Assembly (NCBI RefSeq): GCF_013314975.1
Contig: NZ_JABTYH010000020.1
Location: 1-64,000, forward strand
From: Pseudarthrobacter oxydans
Lineage (GTDB): Bacteria; Actinomycetota; Actinomycetes; Actinomycetales; Micrococcaceae
DNA: 64,000 bases
Direction of reading: 5' to 3'
The notes under the pieces are model-generated. The model saw only the letters and a list, made by a program, of their open reading frames with translations. It was not told where the DNA came from and did not search any database. Positions 35,865 to 45,569 of the stretch are shown here, piece by piece. Every line of letters begins with the position of its first letter. Position 1 is the stretch's first letter. Position numbers and translations under genes: made by a program.

Positions 35865-36653
35865 TCAGTCTTGTTCGTGGTCGAAGGTTTCCGGGGTGGT
35901 GACGGGAACAGCCACCACATGGGTGTCCAGCAGCAGCCGATGTTCCATGCGGTCCTTCTTGGTGCGCAGGTAGCGGATGTTCTCGTCGCGGGACGGCACT
36001 TCGGTGGGAACCATCTCCACTACCTTCACACCAGCCCGTGCCAGCCTGTTCTGCTTGTCCGGGTTGTTGCTCAGGAGCCGCACCTCATGGAGTCCCATCT
36101 CCGCGAGGACCTGGGCCGCGGCGTTGTAGGAGCGGGCGTCCACGGGAAGGCCCAGCTGCTCGTTGGCCTCGACCGTGTCAAAGCCGGCCTCCTGCAGTGC
36201 GTAGGCCTTGATCTTGTTGGCCAGGCCGATGCCCCGGCCTTCCTGCCCCCGCAGGTAGAGCAGGGTGCCGCCGTTTTGCTGGATCATTTCCAGGGCGAAG
36301 GCAAGCTGCTCCCCGCAATCGCAGCGGTAGGACCCAAAAATGTCGCCGGTGAGGCATTCCGAGTGCAGCCGGACGAGGGGGGCCTTGCCGTCCTTGGGCG
36401 GGTTGGGGGAACTGACGGCCAGGTGCTCCACGCCGGTCACCAGGTCGGTCCAGGCCTGCGCCACGAAATCACCGAAGGCCGTGGGCAGCTGCACTATCGG
36501 GCCGCCGCTCACGGGGTGCGGGGCAACGCCGCTGCTGCTGCGCTCCTGACCGTTGGCGGAGGACCCGTGGCTTATCGGGGAAGCCCCCAAACCGTCCCGG
36601 GAATTTCCGTGGCCGTTCGGCGAACCGCTGTTGCGGGCTGTCGAAGAGGTCAT
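35865..36653 (-). CDS. ribA: GTP cyclohydrolase II
   Basis: RibA makes the pyrimidine precursor of riboflavin from GTP. From ATG 36653 it has 262 residues. The first 50 are S/G/N-rich and variable. The domain shows zinc cysteines in [48 protein letters not shown] and LLSNNPDK. Its ATG overlaps the ribB stop as ATGA, so the two functions often fused as RibBA are separate but coupled here. Confidence 0.95.
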   Translation of the reverse strand: MTSSTARNSGSPNGHGNSRDGLGASPISHGSSANGQERSSSGVAPHPVSGGPIVQLPTAFGDFVAQAWTDLVTGVEHLAVSSPNPPKDGKAPLVRLHSECLTGDIFGSYRCDCGEQLAFALEMIQQNGGTLLYLRGQEGRGIGLANKIKAYALQEAGFDTVEANEQLGLPVDARSYNAAAQVLAEMGLHEVRLLSNNPDKQNRLARAGVKVVEMVPTEVPSRDENIRYLRTKKDRMEHRLLLDTHVVAVPVTTPETFDHEQD

Positions 36654-37381
36654 CGTGTCTCCTTCTTGCCGCCCGCAACTTCGCGGGCGCTCTCCGTGGG
36701 CTGGGCTTCCCCCGCTGCGAGGTAGGCCGCCAGATCCTCTATGGAGATCAGGGGGCAGCCATGCTCTGCCGCGAAGGTCCGGAGCCCGTCCAGGCGCATC
36801 ATCTCGCCGTCGTCGTACACAACTTCTGCTATCACGCCCACCGGTTCGAGGCCGGCCAGGCGGCACAGGTCCACCGCAGCCTCGGTGTGGCCGGGGCGTT
36901 CCCGCACACCACCGTCAACTGCACGGAGCGGAAATATATGCCCGGGCCTGGTCAGGGACGCCGGCACGGCGTGGGGGTCGGCCAGGACCCTGGCGGTAAG
37001 GGCCCGGTCCGTGGCGGAGATTCCTGTGCTCACACCCAGCGCGGCGTCGCAGGAAACGGTGTACGCGGTTCCCTTGGCGTCCTCGTTGACCGACACCATG
37101 GGAGGCAGCGCAAGGGCATCCGCCCGGTCGCCGGACAGCGGAACGCAGATGACGCCCGAGCTGTAGCGGATGGTCCATCCCATCAGCGCGGGGGTGGCAT
37201 GCTGTGCCGCGAAGATGATGTCGCCCTCGTTTTCGCGGTCCTCGTTGTCCACCACGAGCACCGGCCTGCCGGCGGCCATGGCCTGCACTGCCACTTCAAT
37301 CGAGTCGAGCCCGCGGGCATCGGGGGCAGGAACGACGCCTGCCGGCGCTGCCTCTGGTTCGAGCCGGAGCACGGCGTTCAC
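36650..37381 (-). CDS. ribB: 3,4-dihydroxy-2-butanone 4-phosphate synthase
   Basis: RibB makes the four-carbon unit for riboflavin from ribulose 5-phosphate. The 243-residue protein has [32 protein letters not shown], a domain-typical [20 protein letters not shown], and [14 protein letters not shown] with the catalytic His and Glu. GTG 37381 overlaps the ribE stop as GTGA. The C-terminal 25 residues are a short unconserved tail. Its substrate links it to rpe upstream. Confidence 0.95.
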   Translation of the reverse strand: MNAVLRLEPEAAPAGVVPAPDARGLDSIEVAVQAMAAGRPVLVVDNEDRENEGDIIFAAQHATPALMGWTIRYSSGVICVPLSGDRADALALPPMVSVNEDAKGTAYTVSCDAALGVSTGISATDRALTARVLADPHAVPASLTRPGHIFPLRAVDGGVRERPGHTEAAVDLCRLAGLEPVGVIAEVVYDDGEMMRLDGLRTFAAEHGCPLISIEDLAAYLAAGEAQPTESAREVAGGKKETR

Positions 37382-38022
37382 AGTGCACCTCCGTCAGCAG
37401 CTGCCGGCGCCGAAGTCCTGAACGCAAGGAGGCGTTCCGTGTACTTGGCCAGGACGTCCACCTCGAGGTTGACCCGGCTGCCCGTGGTCTTGGAACCCAG
37501 CCCGGTTTCGGCCAGGGTGGTGGGGATCAGGCCCACTTCGAACCAGGGCTCGGGCTCGGCGGCCTCGCTGACGGCGGTGACGGTGAGGGAGACGCCGTCG
37601 ATGGCGATCGAGCCCTTTTCCGCGATGTAGCGGGCCAGGTTGGCGGGCACGCCGAACCGGAGCCGCTCCCAGTTGCCCAGTGCTTCCCGTTCCAGCAGCA
37701 CGCCGACGCCGTCAACATGCCCCTGCACCACATGCCCGTCCAGCCGGCCGCCCGCAGGAACGCAGCGCTCAAGGTTGACGGAGTCGCCGGGCGCCAGTTC
37801 GCCGATGGTGCTGCGGACCAAAGTCTCCCCCATCACGTCGACGCTGAAGTCCGCGCCGTTGATCCCGGTGGCCGTCAGGCAGACACCGTTCACGGCCACG
37901 GAGCCGCCCAGGGCGAGCCCTTCAGTGCTGCCGGGCGCATGCAGCCGGAGGGTGGCGCTGGCGTCCCCGTCCCGCTCGACGGACAGAACGTGCCCTTGTT
38001 CGGCAATAATTCCGGTAAACAT
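37378..38022 (-). CDS. ribE: riboflavin synthase alpha chain
   Basis: The enzyme dismutates two lumazines into riboflavin. From ATG 38022 ([20 protein letters not shown], with AAAGG six bases upstream) it has 214 residues. It consists of two similar beta-barrels, each with its motif: [14 protein letters not shown] and [14 protein letters not shown]. Its ATG overlaps the ribD stop as TGATG. The open frame upstream of this ATG lies in ribD and is not part of the gene. Confidence 0.96.
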   Translation of the reverse strand: MFTGIIAEQGHVLSVERDGDASATLRLHAPGSTEGLALGGSVAVNGVCLTATGINGADFSVDVMGETLVRSTIGELAPGDSVNLERCVPAGGRLDGHVVQGHVDGVGVLLEREALGNWERLRFGVPANLARYIAEKGSIAIDGVSLTVTAVSEAAEPEPWFEVGLIPTTLAETGLGSKTTGSRVNLEVDVLAKYTERLLAFRTSAPAAADGGAL

Positions 38023-39206
38023 CAGTGGCCTTTCTGGGCTTGTTCCGCGGTTGCGCGGGATGGTTGGGGGTCTAGGGCAACGGTTCGTTGCGGTCTCAGG
38101 TGGAGTCTCAGGTCGCGGCCCAGCCTGCGCACGGCACCGCCGTCGGACTCGTCCCATTCCCACTGCTGGGCGTCGGCGAGGGTGGTGATGCCGAGGCCGT
38201 CCAGGGCCGGTGTGCCGGAGCCGAGCAGGGTGGGCGCCAGGTACACGATGAGCTCATCCACGAGTCCGGCGGCAAGGAACGCGCTCAGGATGCGCGAGCC
38301 TCCCTCGACCATGAGGTGGCGGGTCCCGGACGCGTAGAGCAGGGACAACGCCTCGTGCGGGTCGCGGGTGCGCAGGTGCGTGACCCGCCCGTCAGTTCCG
38401 CGTACGGCGGCCCCGCCGGGGACGTCCCGCAAGCCCATGACAGCCCGGACCGGCTGGTTCGGCGCCGGTGTTCCCTGCGGGTCGCGGGCGGTGAGCCGGG
38501 GGTTGTCCACCAGGACGGTCTGGGTGCCCACCAGGATGGCGTCGATCCGCCCGCGGATGGCGTGGTTGTCCGCGAGGGATTCCGGGCTGGATATCCACTG
38601 GCTGGTGCCGTCCTGGGCAGCGATGCGGCTGTCCAGCGTCTGGGCGATGTGGAGGGTGACGAAAGGCCGCTTCGCGGTCACCGCCTCGAACCACTGCCGG
38701 TTCAGGTCCAGGGATTCAGCGGCTCCCAGGCCGCTGCGGACGCGGACGCCGGCGGCCCGCAGCGTTGCTGCTCCACCTGCCGCAGGGTCGTGCGGATCGT
38801 CCACGGCGTAAACGACGTCCGTTATTCCGGCGGCAATGATGGCCTGCGCGCACGGCCCGGTGCGCCCGAGGTGGTTGCAGGGCTCCAGCGTCACCAGCAT
38901 GGTGCAGCCTGAGAGATCCACGCCCGCTGCTGCCGCCTGGGCGATGGCGTCGGCCTCCGCATGCGCGGTGCCGGCGCCGCGGTGGAACCCGGTGATCAGG
39001 TGGTTGCCCTCAGGATCGACGACGACGGCGCCCACCAGGGGGTTCGCCCCGCGCGGGCCCCGCAGGGCTGCTTGCAGCGCAGCCTCCATGGCCCTGGTCT
39101 CGCCTGCGCTGAAGGCGGTAACGACGCCGTCGGCGGGCTGGAGCGGGTGGCCCGGATGCAGGGCGGTGCCCGCTCCGGCACCAAGAGATTGTGTGGCCGC
39201 CGTCAT
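38022..39206 (-). CDS. ribD: bifunctional riboflavin deaminase/reductase
   Basis: RibD deaminates and then reduces the pyrimidine intermediate. From ATG 39206 it has 394 residues. The deaminase half has GTAHAEADAIA and LEPCNHLGRTGPC with the zinc ligands (about 80-115). The reductase half (about 175-370) has PFVTLHIAQTLDSRIA, RIDAILVGTQTVL and MVEGGSRILSAFL. The start has a poor ribosome site and overlaps the stop of a 27-codon leader frame as ATGA. An in-frame ATG at 39272 would add 22 basic residues. It is the first gene after the FMN riboswitch. Confidence 0.93.
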   Translation of the reverse strand: MTAATQSLGAGAGTALHPGHPLQPADGVVTAFSAGETRAMEAALQAALRGPRGANPLVGAVVVDPEGNHLITGFHRGAGTAHAEADAIAQAAAAGVDLSGCTMLVTLEPCNHLGRTGPCAQAIIAAGITDVVYAVDDPHDPAAGGAATLRAAGVRVRSGLGAAESLDLNRQWFEAVTAKRPFVTLHIAQTLDSRIAAQDGTSQWISSPESLADNHAIRGRIDAILVGTQTVLVDNPRLTARDPQGTPAPNQPVRAVMGLRDVPGGAAVRGTDGRVTHLRTRDPHEALSLLYASGTRHLMVEGGSRILSAFLAAGLVDELIVYLAPTLLGSGTPALDGLGITTLADAQQWEWDESDGGAVRRLGRDLRLHLRPQRTVALDPQPSRATAEQAQKGH

Positions 39207-39286
39207 GCCGCGACCATCGCCACGGCTGCGTCCCCCGCTGAAGCGGCGGGATGTCCGGCATTTAAGAGCCATCGCTTGGGGTTCAT
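39203..39286 (-). CDS. possible 27-residue leader peptide before ribD
   Basis: ATG 39286 is preceded by AGGGAAGGA about ten bases away and opens a frame starting MNPKRWLLNAG. Its TGA overlaps the ribD ATG as ATGA. Since ribD itself lacks a good ribosome site, translation of this frame would deliver ribosomes to ribD. No homologues can be checked here; it may be chance. Confidence 0.35.
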   Translation of the reverse strand: MNPKRWLLNAGHPAASAGDAAVAMVAA

Positions 39287-39380
39287 TCCGTGTCGTTCCT
39301 TCCCTCTCGAACCGCGATGGCTCCGGGGGTATACGACAGCAGAAGGCTGCGGGACCGGGACGGCCCCACAGGTACAGCTG

Positions 39381-39528
39381 TACGTGCTTCTCTCATCCAG
39401 ACTTTAACTGTCGGTACCGGAATTTCACCGGTTCAACCGTCTGCCGGGCTTTCCTTGCGGAAGGCACCGGCTCGCGGGTCGCGGACTGTCACCGCCGGTT
39501 CGGACTTACACCGACCCCGGAGCACGTA
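39381..39528 (-). promoter_or_regulatory. FMN riboswitch (RFN element)
   Basis: On the minus strand the closing stem is formed by TACGTGCT (39381-39388) and AGCACGTA (39521-39528). Between them lie the conserved RFN blocks: GGTCGGTGTAAGTCCGAACC, GGCGGTGACAGTCCGCGACC, CCGGTGAAATTCCGGTACCG and ACAGTTAAAGTCTGGATGAG. FMN binding should switch off ribD and the following rib genes. I see no T-rich terminator between the element and ribD, so control of translation is more likely, as in many Actinobacteria. Confidence 0.96.
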
Positions 39529-39568
39529 TGTGTGTTGCTATTGTGCCATAACCGTCACGGGCTCCCGC

Positions 39569-40249
39569 CTATTCCGCAGACGCCGCACGTAACGAACGGC
39601 CGCCCTGCATGCGGAGCCGTTCAATGGCAGCGGCGGGGTCGTCAGCGCCGTAGACAGCGGAGCCGGCAACAAAAACGGTGGCGCCGGCTTCGGCTGCCCT
39701 GACGATGGTTTCCTCCGTGATGCCGCCGTCCACCTGGATGGCCACGTCCGCTCCGGACCCGTCGATGGCTGCCCTTGCCCGCCGGATTTTTGGCAGGGTG
39801 AGGTCCAGGAAGGCCTGTCCCCCGAACCCGGGTTCAACGGTCATGATGAGCAGCATGTCCAGTTCGGTGAGCATGTCCAGGTACGGGTCCACAGGGGTTG
39901 CGGGCCGAAGCGCCATCCCCGCCTTCGACCCCCTGCTGCGGAGTTCGCGCGCCAGCTTCACCGGGGCGATGGAGGCCTCGGCATGGAAGGTGACCGACGC
40001 CAGGCCGGCGTCGGCAAATCCCGGCGCCCAACGGTCGGCATCGGCGATCATGAGGTGCGCGTCCAGGGGGATGGGGCTGACAGCCTGGATGCGCTGCACC
40101 ACGGGCAGTCCGATGGTCAGGTTGGGGACAAAGTGGTTGTCCATGACATCCACGTGCACGGCGTCAGCGGTGCTGATGCGCTGCAGTTCCGCCTCCAGGT
40201 TGACGAAGTCGGCGGAGAGGATGCTCGGGTTGATGCAGCATTGCGTCAC
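39569..40249 (-). CDS. rpe: ribulose-phosphate 3-epimerase
   Basis: Rpe interconverts ribulose 5-phosphate and xylulose 5-phosphate. GTG 40249 with AAAGG seven bases upstream gives 226 residues. The barrel has [35 protein letters not shown] and VDGGIT, with metal ligands His and Asp in these motifs. It ends 40 bases before the riboswitch of the rib operon, whose RibB uses the same ribulose 5-phosphate pool. Confidence 0.97.
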   Translation of the reverse strand: MTQCCINPSILSADFVNLEAELQRISTADAVHVDVMDNHFVPNLTIGLPVVQRIQAVSPIPLDAHLMIADADRWAPGFADAGLASVTFHAEASIAPVKLARELRSRGSKAGMALRPATPVDPYLDMLTELDMLLIMTVEPGFGGQAFLDLTLPKIRRARAAIDGSGADVAIQVDGGITEETIVRAAEAGATVFVAGSAVYGADDPAAAIERLRMQGGRSLRAASAE

Positions 40250-40286
40250 GGGGTTGCCTTTCACTGGGTCTGTTGTTCGCTTTCGC

Positions 40287-41858
40287 CTAGGCCTTTTTAT
40301 GGATGAGTGCCAGGAACATGGCGTCCGTCCCATGGATATGCGGCCAGAGCTGGGCCGTGGACTCATGGCCCGCCTCCAGCTTCCCCGGAAGGCTGACGGC
40401 GTCCAGTGCTGCCCCGGCGTCCAGGAGCTCCAGGTCGTCACGCTTGCGGAGGGCATCGGCAACCACTGCGGTGGTCTCCGCCGGGTGCGGGGAACACGTC
40501 ACGTAGGCCACCACGCCCCCGGGCCGCACGGCTGCCAGCGCCGAGGCGAGGAGCTCACGCTGCAACGGACCGAGGTCCGCCAGGTCCTTGGGCGACCGGC
40601 GCCAGCGGGACTCGGGCCGGCGCCGCAAGGCGCCCAGCCCGCTGCAGGGAACGTCCACCAGGACGCGGTCAAAGGAGCCGGGCCTTTCGGAGCCGAGGTC
40701 TCGGCCGTCACCGGTGCGGACCTGCCACGTTTCGGCCGGCACGGCCGAGAGGGCCTGGCTCACCAGCTTGGCCCGGTGCGGGGCGGGCTCATTGGCCAGC
40801 AGCGTGGCGCCCCGCTGCTTTGCCAGTGCGCCGAGCAGGGCTGCCTTCCCACCGGGGCCGGCACACAGGTCCAGCCATGCCTCGGCTTGTCCGGCGCCTG
40901 TCCCGCCCTGCGGCCCGCCAAGATCGACGGCCGCCATGGCCCGGGCCACCAGCTGCGAGCCAACGTCCTGGACGCGGGTGGTTCCTTCCCGGACTGAGGA
41001 GAAGCGTCCCAGGTCACCGCCACTGGAAAGAGCCGAACCCTCGACGAGCCCACCCGGAGTAGCGCCGTGTTCCAAGGCCTCGTCCAGGTTGCCGAGCCCC
41101 GGGAGGGCTACCAGGTTAACCACGGGGGCAGCGTTGTCCGCTTCCAGCAGGTTGTTGATTTCATCGGCGGAGCGCCCGTGTGCAACCAGTGACTGGCGCA
41201 TTGCGCGGACGATCCATTCGGGGTGGGCGTAGCGGAGCGCAGCGATCTTCGTTGCGTCGGTCTCCCCGGCCACGAGCTCGTCCAGCCACTCCTCCAGGGT
41301 GTGCGCGGCAACTTTGCGCAGCACGGCATTGATGAGCGCAGACGGGCCTGCCCCGATCACGGCGCGCGCCAGCCCGACGGTTTGGTCCAGGGCGGCGTGT
41401 GCCGGCACGCGCATGGCGAGCAGCTGGTGCGCCCCGATGCGCAGGGCATCCAGGATGGCGGGATCCAGCTGGTCCAGGGGGCGGTCCACGCAGCGGGCCA
41501 GGATGGCGTCGTAGGTGCCTTGGCCGCGCAGGGCGCCGTAGGTCAGTTCGGTGGCGAATCCGGCGTCGCGCTTGTCCAGCCCGTGGTGGCGGATCCGTGC
41601 CGGCAGGACAAGGTTGGCGTAGGCGTCCTCCGCCGCTACGGCGCGCAGGACTTCGAAGGCGACAAGACGGGCAGGATCCGCCCGTCGGGTGCGCTGGGAC
41701 GGGGCGCTGTCCGTGAAGCTCCGCTGCGGACCGCGGTTGCGTTCACGGCCCTGGGCGTTACGGCGGCTGTTGTCCCGGGGTCCGCCTTTGCCGCGGCCCT
41801 GCCCGGAGTTGCCCTGCCCGCTCCCACGCCCGCCTGGATTGCCGCCGGACCCGCTCAT
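40287..41858 (-). CDS. rsmB: 16S rRNA m5C methyltransferase, RsmB family
   Basis: The enzyme methylates a cytosine of 16S rRNA with SAM. The 523-residue protein has a G/R/N-rich N-terminal 50 residues, a NusB-like helical domain (about 60-190: [20 protein letters not shown]) and a Rossmann methyltransferase domain. The latter shows [33 protein letters not shown] (one active Cys) and [13 protein letters not shown] (catalytic Cys). Its ATG overlaps the fmt stop as ATGA, placing it in a translation-related cluster def-fmt-rsmB. Confidence 0.95.
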   Translation of the reverse strand: MSGSGGNPGGRGSGQGNSGQGRGKGGPRDNSRRNAQGRERNRGPQRSFTDSAPSQRTRRADPARLVAFEVLRAVAAEDAYANLVLPARIRHHGLDKRDAGFATELTYGALRGQGTYDAILARCVDRPLDQLDPAILDALRIGAHQLLAMRVPAHAALDQTVGLARAVIGAGPSALINAVLRKVAAHTLEEWLDELVAGETDATKIAALRYAHPEWIVRAMRQSLVAHGRSADEINNLLEADNAAPVVNLVALPGLGNLDEALEHGATPGGLVEGSALSSGGDLGRFSSVREGTTRVQDVGSQLVARAMAAVDLGGPQGGTGAGQAEAWLDLCAGPGGKAALLGALAKQRGATLLANEPAPHRAKLVSQALSAVPAETWQVRTGDGRDLGSERPGSFDRVLVDVPCSGLGALRRRPESRWRRSPKDLADLGPLQRELLASALAAVRPGGVVAYVTCSPHPAETTAVVADALRKRDDLELLDAGAALDAVSLPGKLEAGHESTAQLWPHIHGTDAMFLALIHKKA

Positions 41859-42775
41859 TCGAACACCACGCTTTCAAAGGAAGCCATGCCGCGTGCCCAA
41901 TCAGCCGCGGCCATCATCTTTTTGCCTGCCGGCTGGATCCTGGTCAGTTCCACCGCGTGGGAACCTGTGCCCACCAGCACGCTCTTGCCGTGCAGAGCCA
42001 GGGCTCCCGGAGCAAGCGTCGTGACGTCCGGACGCAGCCGGACCGGTTCCAGTTTCACCCTCTGCCCGTCCAGCACCGTCCACGCACCCGGTTCGGGAGT
42101 GACGCCGCGGGCCTGCCGGCTGATGGCAAGGGCGGGATGGCTCCACTTCAGGTGGCCATCCTCAAGGGTCAGCTTGGGCGCCAGGGACACCTCGCCGGCC
42201 TGCGGCTGCGCCGAGGCCTTGCCTGCCCCAATGGCGGACAGCGTCTGGGCCAGGAGGACCGCACCGTTGCGGGACAGCCTTTCCAGGAGTTCGCCTGCGG
42301 TGTCCTCGGGCCCCACGGACTCGGTCAGGGTGCCGAAGACGGGGCCGGTGTCCAGCCCCTCTTCCAGCAGGAAGGTCACAGCCCCGGTGACGTCGTCCCC
42401 GGCCATGACGGCGCGCTGCACGGGCGCCGCTCCGCGCCACGCAGGCAGCAGGGAAAAGTGCAGGTTGATCCAGCCATGCCGGGGAACGGCCAGGGCGGCA
42501 GGCGGAACCAGCCCGCCGTAGGCAACGATGGCGGCCACATCAGGGTTTACGTCAGCGATCCTGGCGGTTGCCCCGGCATCAACGCGGGCTGCGCGGATGA
42601 CCTCGATTCCGAGTTCGGCGGCGCGCGCAGCAACGGGCGACGGCGTGAGGACGCGCTTGCGGCCCACGGGGGCGTCGGGGCGGGTCAGCACGGCGACGAC
42701 GTCGAAGCCTGCCTCCACCAGCGCATCAAGGGACGGGACGGCGACGGCGGGGGTTCCCGCGAAGAGGACCCTCAC
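41855..42775 (-). CDS. fmt: methionyl-tRNA formyltransferase
   Basis: Fmt formylates initiator Met-tRNA using 10-formyl-THF. The 306-residue protein starts MRVLFAGTPAVAVPSLDAL and has INLHFSLLPAWRGAAPVQRA with the catalytic Asn/His set, then EEGLDTGPVF. The C-terminal OB-like domain begins near 205. GTG 42775 overlaps the def stop as GTGA, so the formylation and deformylation enzymes are coupled. Confidence 0.97.
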   Translation of the reverse strand: MRVLFAGTPAVAVPSLDALVEAGFDVVAVLTRPDAPVGRKRVLTPSPVAARAAELGIEVIRAARVDAGATARIADVNPDVAAIVAYGGLVPPAALAVPRHGWINLHFSLLPAWRGAAPVQRAVMAGDDVTGAVTFLLEEGLDTGPVFGTLTESVGPEDTAGELLERLSRNGAVLLAQTLSAIGAGKASAQPQAGEVSLAPKLTLEDGHLKWSHPALAISRQARGVTPEPGAWTVLDGQRVKLEPVRLRPDVTTLAPGALALHGKSVLVGTGSHAVELTRIQPAGKKMMAAADWARGMASFESVVFE

Positions 42776-43371
42776 CCGGCGTTACCGGCCGCTCCGGGAC
42801 CAAAACTGGAGCCGGGCAGGGAGCCGCCGAAGCTGGAACCGACCGTCTTGGCGCGCTTGGCGGCCGTCCGCTCTGTGACCGAGCCGTAGTTGGCATTACG
42901 TATGGACCGCAGGGCGGCCTTGCGGTCTTCCCCCTCCAGCCGGTCGGTGTAGAGGATGCCGTCCAGGTGGTCGTTCTCGTGCTGGAAGCACCGCGCGAGC
43001 ATCCCTTCCCCTTCCACCGTGACGGGGTTGCCGTGCATGTCCACGCCGGTCATGCGGGTGGAGCGGAAGCGCCGGACGGGAAAGCCAAGTCCGGGAATGG
43101 ACAGGCAGCCCTCCACCTGGTCGTCCTGGTAATCCTCGCTGTTTTCCAGGACGGGGTTGATGATGTGCCCTTCCACGCCGTCAATCCGGTAGGTGAAAAC
43201 CCTCTGGCTGATGCCTACTTGGGGCGCGGCCAGGCCTGCACCGTCCACGTCCTCCATGGTTTCGGTCATATCCGCGACCAGTTTGGCCAGCTCCGGCCCG
43301 AATTCCGTCACGGGATCGGCCACTGTGCGCAGCACAGGATCGCCGATGATGCGGATATTCAGGATAGCCAT
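42772..43371 (-). CDS. def: peptide deformylase
   Basis: Def removes the formyl group from new proteins. The 199-residue protein has the three family motifs GAGLAAPQVG, EGCLSIPGLG and HENDHLDGIL, with Cys and two His as metal ligands and Glu as catalyst. A 25-residue G/S/P-rich C-terminal tail extends beyond the core. AAGGA lies about 11 bases before the ATG. It is the first gene of def-fmt-rsmB. Confidence 0.97.
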   Translation of the reverse strand: MAILNIRIIGDPVLRTVADPVTEFGPELAKLVADMTETMEDVDGAGLAAPQVGISQRVFTYRIDGVEGHIINPVLENSEDYQDDQVEGCLSIPGLGFPVRRFRSTRMTGVDMHGNPVTVEGEGMLARCFQHENDHLDGILYTDRLEGEDRKAALRSIRNANYGSVTERTAAKRAKTVGSSFGGSLPGSSFGPGAAGNAG

Positions 43372-43452
43372 GCGCAGTAATTCCTTACAGTTGGCGGGAA
43401 AGGGAACCTGTCCAGTTTAGGCGCAGTCATATGGGCCGCCGCCGTCAAACGC

Positions 43453-44313
43453 CTAAGCAGTCTTTACGTGTGCCAGCGGCGGCGGGGCGATGGGAAGCAG
43501 CGCGGCACCGGCGCTGATGGTGTCCGCCGAGAGCTCCCACACCCGCCTCAAGGCACAGAACTTCCACCAGTGGTGCTTGAGGACCTCGGGATTGGCCCGC
43601 ACAGGACGCACTTCGGTTTCCCCGATGGCCACTGCCAGGAGGACGGGGTCCTCCCCGTACTTCCACGGCTCCCAGGTCCCGGCCACGGGATCAACAAGGC
43701 TCTCTTCCGCCTTCATCCCGGCGACAAGCTGCATCACCACCTTGTCATCGAGCGGTTTGACCAGGCCGTCCCGGGTGGTGCCCTTGGTCTTGTAGTCGAT
43801 AAGGCAGACGCGGCCGTTGATGCGGGCCACCAGGTCCAGGGTTCCCGCGTATCCCACTGCGTTGTTCCAGACCGTGATTTCCGGGGCGATGGGCTCCACC
43901 CGGTACAGCTCCCACCACTCGTCAAAGCGGACCGCGAAGGCTTCCTCGCCGTTGGCTGCCAGGGCCTCACGGGTTTCCTTCATGGCGTGCGGGCGGCCCA
44001 GGGCGCGGAGCGCCACCTGCTCGCAGTAGTTGTGCACCCGGTCCCCGCGCTTCGCGGCTTCATCGCGGTACGTTTCGGCCGCCCTGGCTGCCCGGCTGAC
44101 GGCCTGCTTGATCTTGGCAGGGCTGCCCAGGCAGTCCGCCAGCAGGGGATCGTTCGCCAGGCTGCTCGCGCCCATGTAGCCGAACCAGCCATCCAGTCCG
44201 TGCGGCTGCTGGCTGATGACGGTGGTGATGGACGGAACCGAGAACTGCTCCGACGTTGAGCGGGCGTACATCCGGCCGTATTCGGTGGCGTGGGCGAGGA
44301 GTGGAGCTGTCAT
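43453..44313 (-). CDS. PD-(D/E)XK nuclease-like protein
   Basis: From ATG 44313 (GAAAGAG eight bases upstream) the protein has 286 residues. The C-terminal half has GYAGTLDLVARING followed by VCLIDYKTKGTT. This D...(I)DYK pattern is the active core of PD-(D/E)XK nucleases of the RecB/Cas4 kind. An upstream helix with Glu (EEAFAVRFDEWW) may contribute. The N-terminal part carries HGLDGWFGYMGAS and no known domain. Related proteins are common single genes in Actinobacteria, and their role in DNA metabolism is unknown. It lies alone beside tRNA genes. Confidence 0.7.
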   Translation of the reverse strand: MTAPLLAHATEYGRMYARSTSEQFSVPSITTVISQQPHGLDGWFGYMGASSLANDPLLADCLGSPAKIKQAVSRAARAAETYRDEAAKRGDRVHNYCEQVALRALGRPHAMKETREALAANGEEAFAVRFDEWWELYRVEPIAPEITVWNNAVGYAGTLDLVARINGRVCLIDYKTKGTTRDGLVKPLDDKVVMQLVAGMKAEESLVDPVAGTWEPWKYGEDPVLLAVAIGETEVRPVRANPEVLKHHWWKFCALRRVWELSADTISAGAALLPIAPPPLAHVKTA

Positions 44314-44371
44314 GGAAAAAACTCTTTCACAAGGGGCCGACAAAATCTGCAGGCACGGATCCGCGCACAAA

Positions 44372-44408
44372 AAAGGTCCGCTTCCGCTGCGCGCGGAAAC
44401 GGACCTTT
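44372..44408 (-). terminator. terminator after tRNA-Val
   Basis: AAAGGTCCGCTTCCGC (44372-44387) pairs with 44393-44408 with one mismatch. On the minus strand the stem is followed by six T residues, a classical intrinsic terminator. Confidence 0.88.
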
Positions 44409-44414
44409 GTGCGG

Positions 44415-44486
44415 TGGGCGATACTGGGTTCGAACCAGTGACCTCTTCGGTGTGAACGAAGCGCGCTACCACTGCGCCAATCGCCC
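44415..44486 (-). tRNA. tRNA-Val (CAC)
   Basis: GGGCGAT pairs with ATCGCCC, and the anticodon loop TTCACAC gives CAC, decoding GUG. The T loop GGTTCGAACC is regular. It differs from the two Val(GAC) genes nearby mainly in the anticodon arm. Confidence 0.96.
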
Positions 44487-44793
44487 TGATGCACTTGAAT
44501 GCTAGCCGACGCCGCACCCAATTCAAAAATCGGCACTTCCGGCCCCATCCCCAGGCGGCCGGAAGGGGGCCGGCCCGCCCGGCACGCTGCCGAAGGGGGC
44601 ACCCCAGGCGCGCATCGGCCGTCGTAAATTACACAGCTGTAAGTAGGCGAAAACCGCGCCATTGCTGGGAAGGGCGGACACAAAGGGCAATCGGGGCGCC
44701 GGCGATTTGGAGAATCCTTGAACCTCCTATATTGTTTTTACTCGTTGGAACGCGAGGAAATGCCGGGAAGGGCAGGGAATCAGCCTCCAAAAT
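44487..44793. other. gap between divergent tRNA genes
   Basis: There is no gene here. The stretch holds the divergent promoters of the two tRNA groups; the best box is the rightward TATATT described next. Confidence 0.5.
44707..44733 (+). promoter_or_regulatory. promoter candidate for the tRNA Gly-Cys-Val-Gly-Val group
   Basis: TTGGAG at 44707-44712 and TATATT at 44728-44733 are separated by 15 bases; the local AT-rich stretch stands out in this GC-rich sequence. Spacing is slightly short. Confidence 0.45.
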
Positions 44794-44866
<73 letters not shown>

Positions 44867-44913
44867 CGCAGGACACTGTCACAGCAACGGTTCTCCGGAA
44901 CCGACGCTTACAC

Positions 44914-44984
44914 GGTGGGTTGGCCGAGAGGCGAGGCAGCGGCCTGCAAAGCCGTATACACGGGTTCGAATCCCGTACCCACCT
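44914..44984 (+). tRNA. tRNA-Cys (GCA)
   Basis: GGTGGGT pairs with ACCCACC, and the anticodon loop CTGCAAA gives GCA. It stands between the Gly and Val genes of the first block. Confidence 0.96.
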
Positions 44985-45025
44985 CGGTGAAAACCATGGT
45001 TTCCGGATCACCTCCGGATGGACAT

Positions 45026-45097
45026 GGGCGATTGGCGCAGCGGTAGCGCGCTTCCCTGACACGGAAGAGGTCACTGGTTCGATCCCAGTATCGCCCA
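45026..45097 (+). tRNA. tRNA-Val (GAC), copy 1
   Basis: GGGCGAT pairs with ATCGCCC, and the anticodon loop CTGACAC gives GAC. CCA follows the discriminator base in the genome sequence, unlike in copy 2. Confidence 0.97.
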
Positions 45098-45159
45098 CCA
45101 AGCAAGGAAACTTGCTTCATGCAGTTCGACCGGCCCCCGCCGGAACGCACTTCATATCT

Positions 45160-45232
<73 letters not shown>

Positions 45233-45273
45233 CTCTTGTTCCTTAAGATCCCATCAGCCGGTCTTCCGGTTCC

Positions 45274-45345
45274 GGGCGATTGGCGCAGCGGTAGCGCGCT
45301 TCCCTGACACGGAAGAGGTCACTGGTTCGATCCCAGTATCGCCCA
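45274..45345 (+). tRNA. tRNA-Val (GAC), copy 2
   Basis: It is identical in the mature part to the copy at 45026. It ends the group and is followed by a terminator. Confidence 0.97.
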
Positions 45346-45350
45346 CATGC

Positions 45351-45375
45351 AGCAGCTCCCCGGAGCTGCTTTTTT
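45351..45375 (+). terminator. terminator of the tRNA group
   Basis: AGCAGCTC (45351-45358) pairs with GAGCTGCT (45363-45370), followed by a T run, a classical intrinsic terminator. Confidence 0.92.
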
Positions 45376-45494
45376 CGTGCCCGGCCACCGTGTGCGCCCT
45401 CATCCACGGCGCCCTTGACGGAGACATACGAACGGCAACCACTGCAGGCAGGCGTGCATCCGCTGCGGGCGAACGCCTTGTACCCCTGATTTCC

Positions 45495-45523
45495 TTGGCA
45501 GGCCTTCCGGACGGCGCTAGGAT
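45495..45523 (+). promoter_or_regulatory. promoter of the MT0933-type gene
   Basis: TTGGCA (45495-45500), 17 bases, then TAGGAT (45518-45523): good sigma-A-like boxes with ideal spacing, 46 bases before the start codon. Confidence 0.65.
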
Positions 45524-45569
45524 CGAATGCGGAGGAGCGACCTGGCTCCGCGATTGAAGGGAGGTGCTC

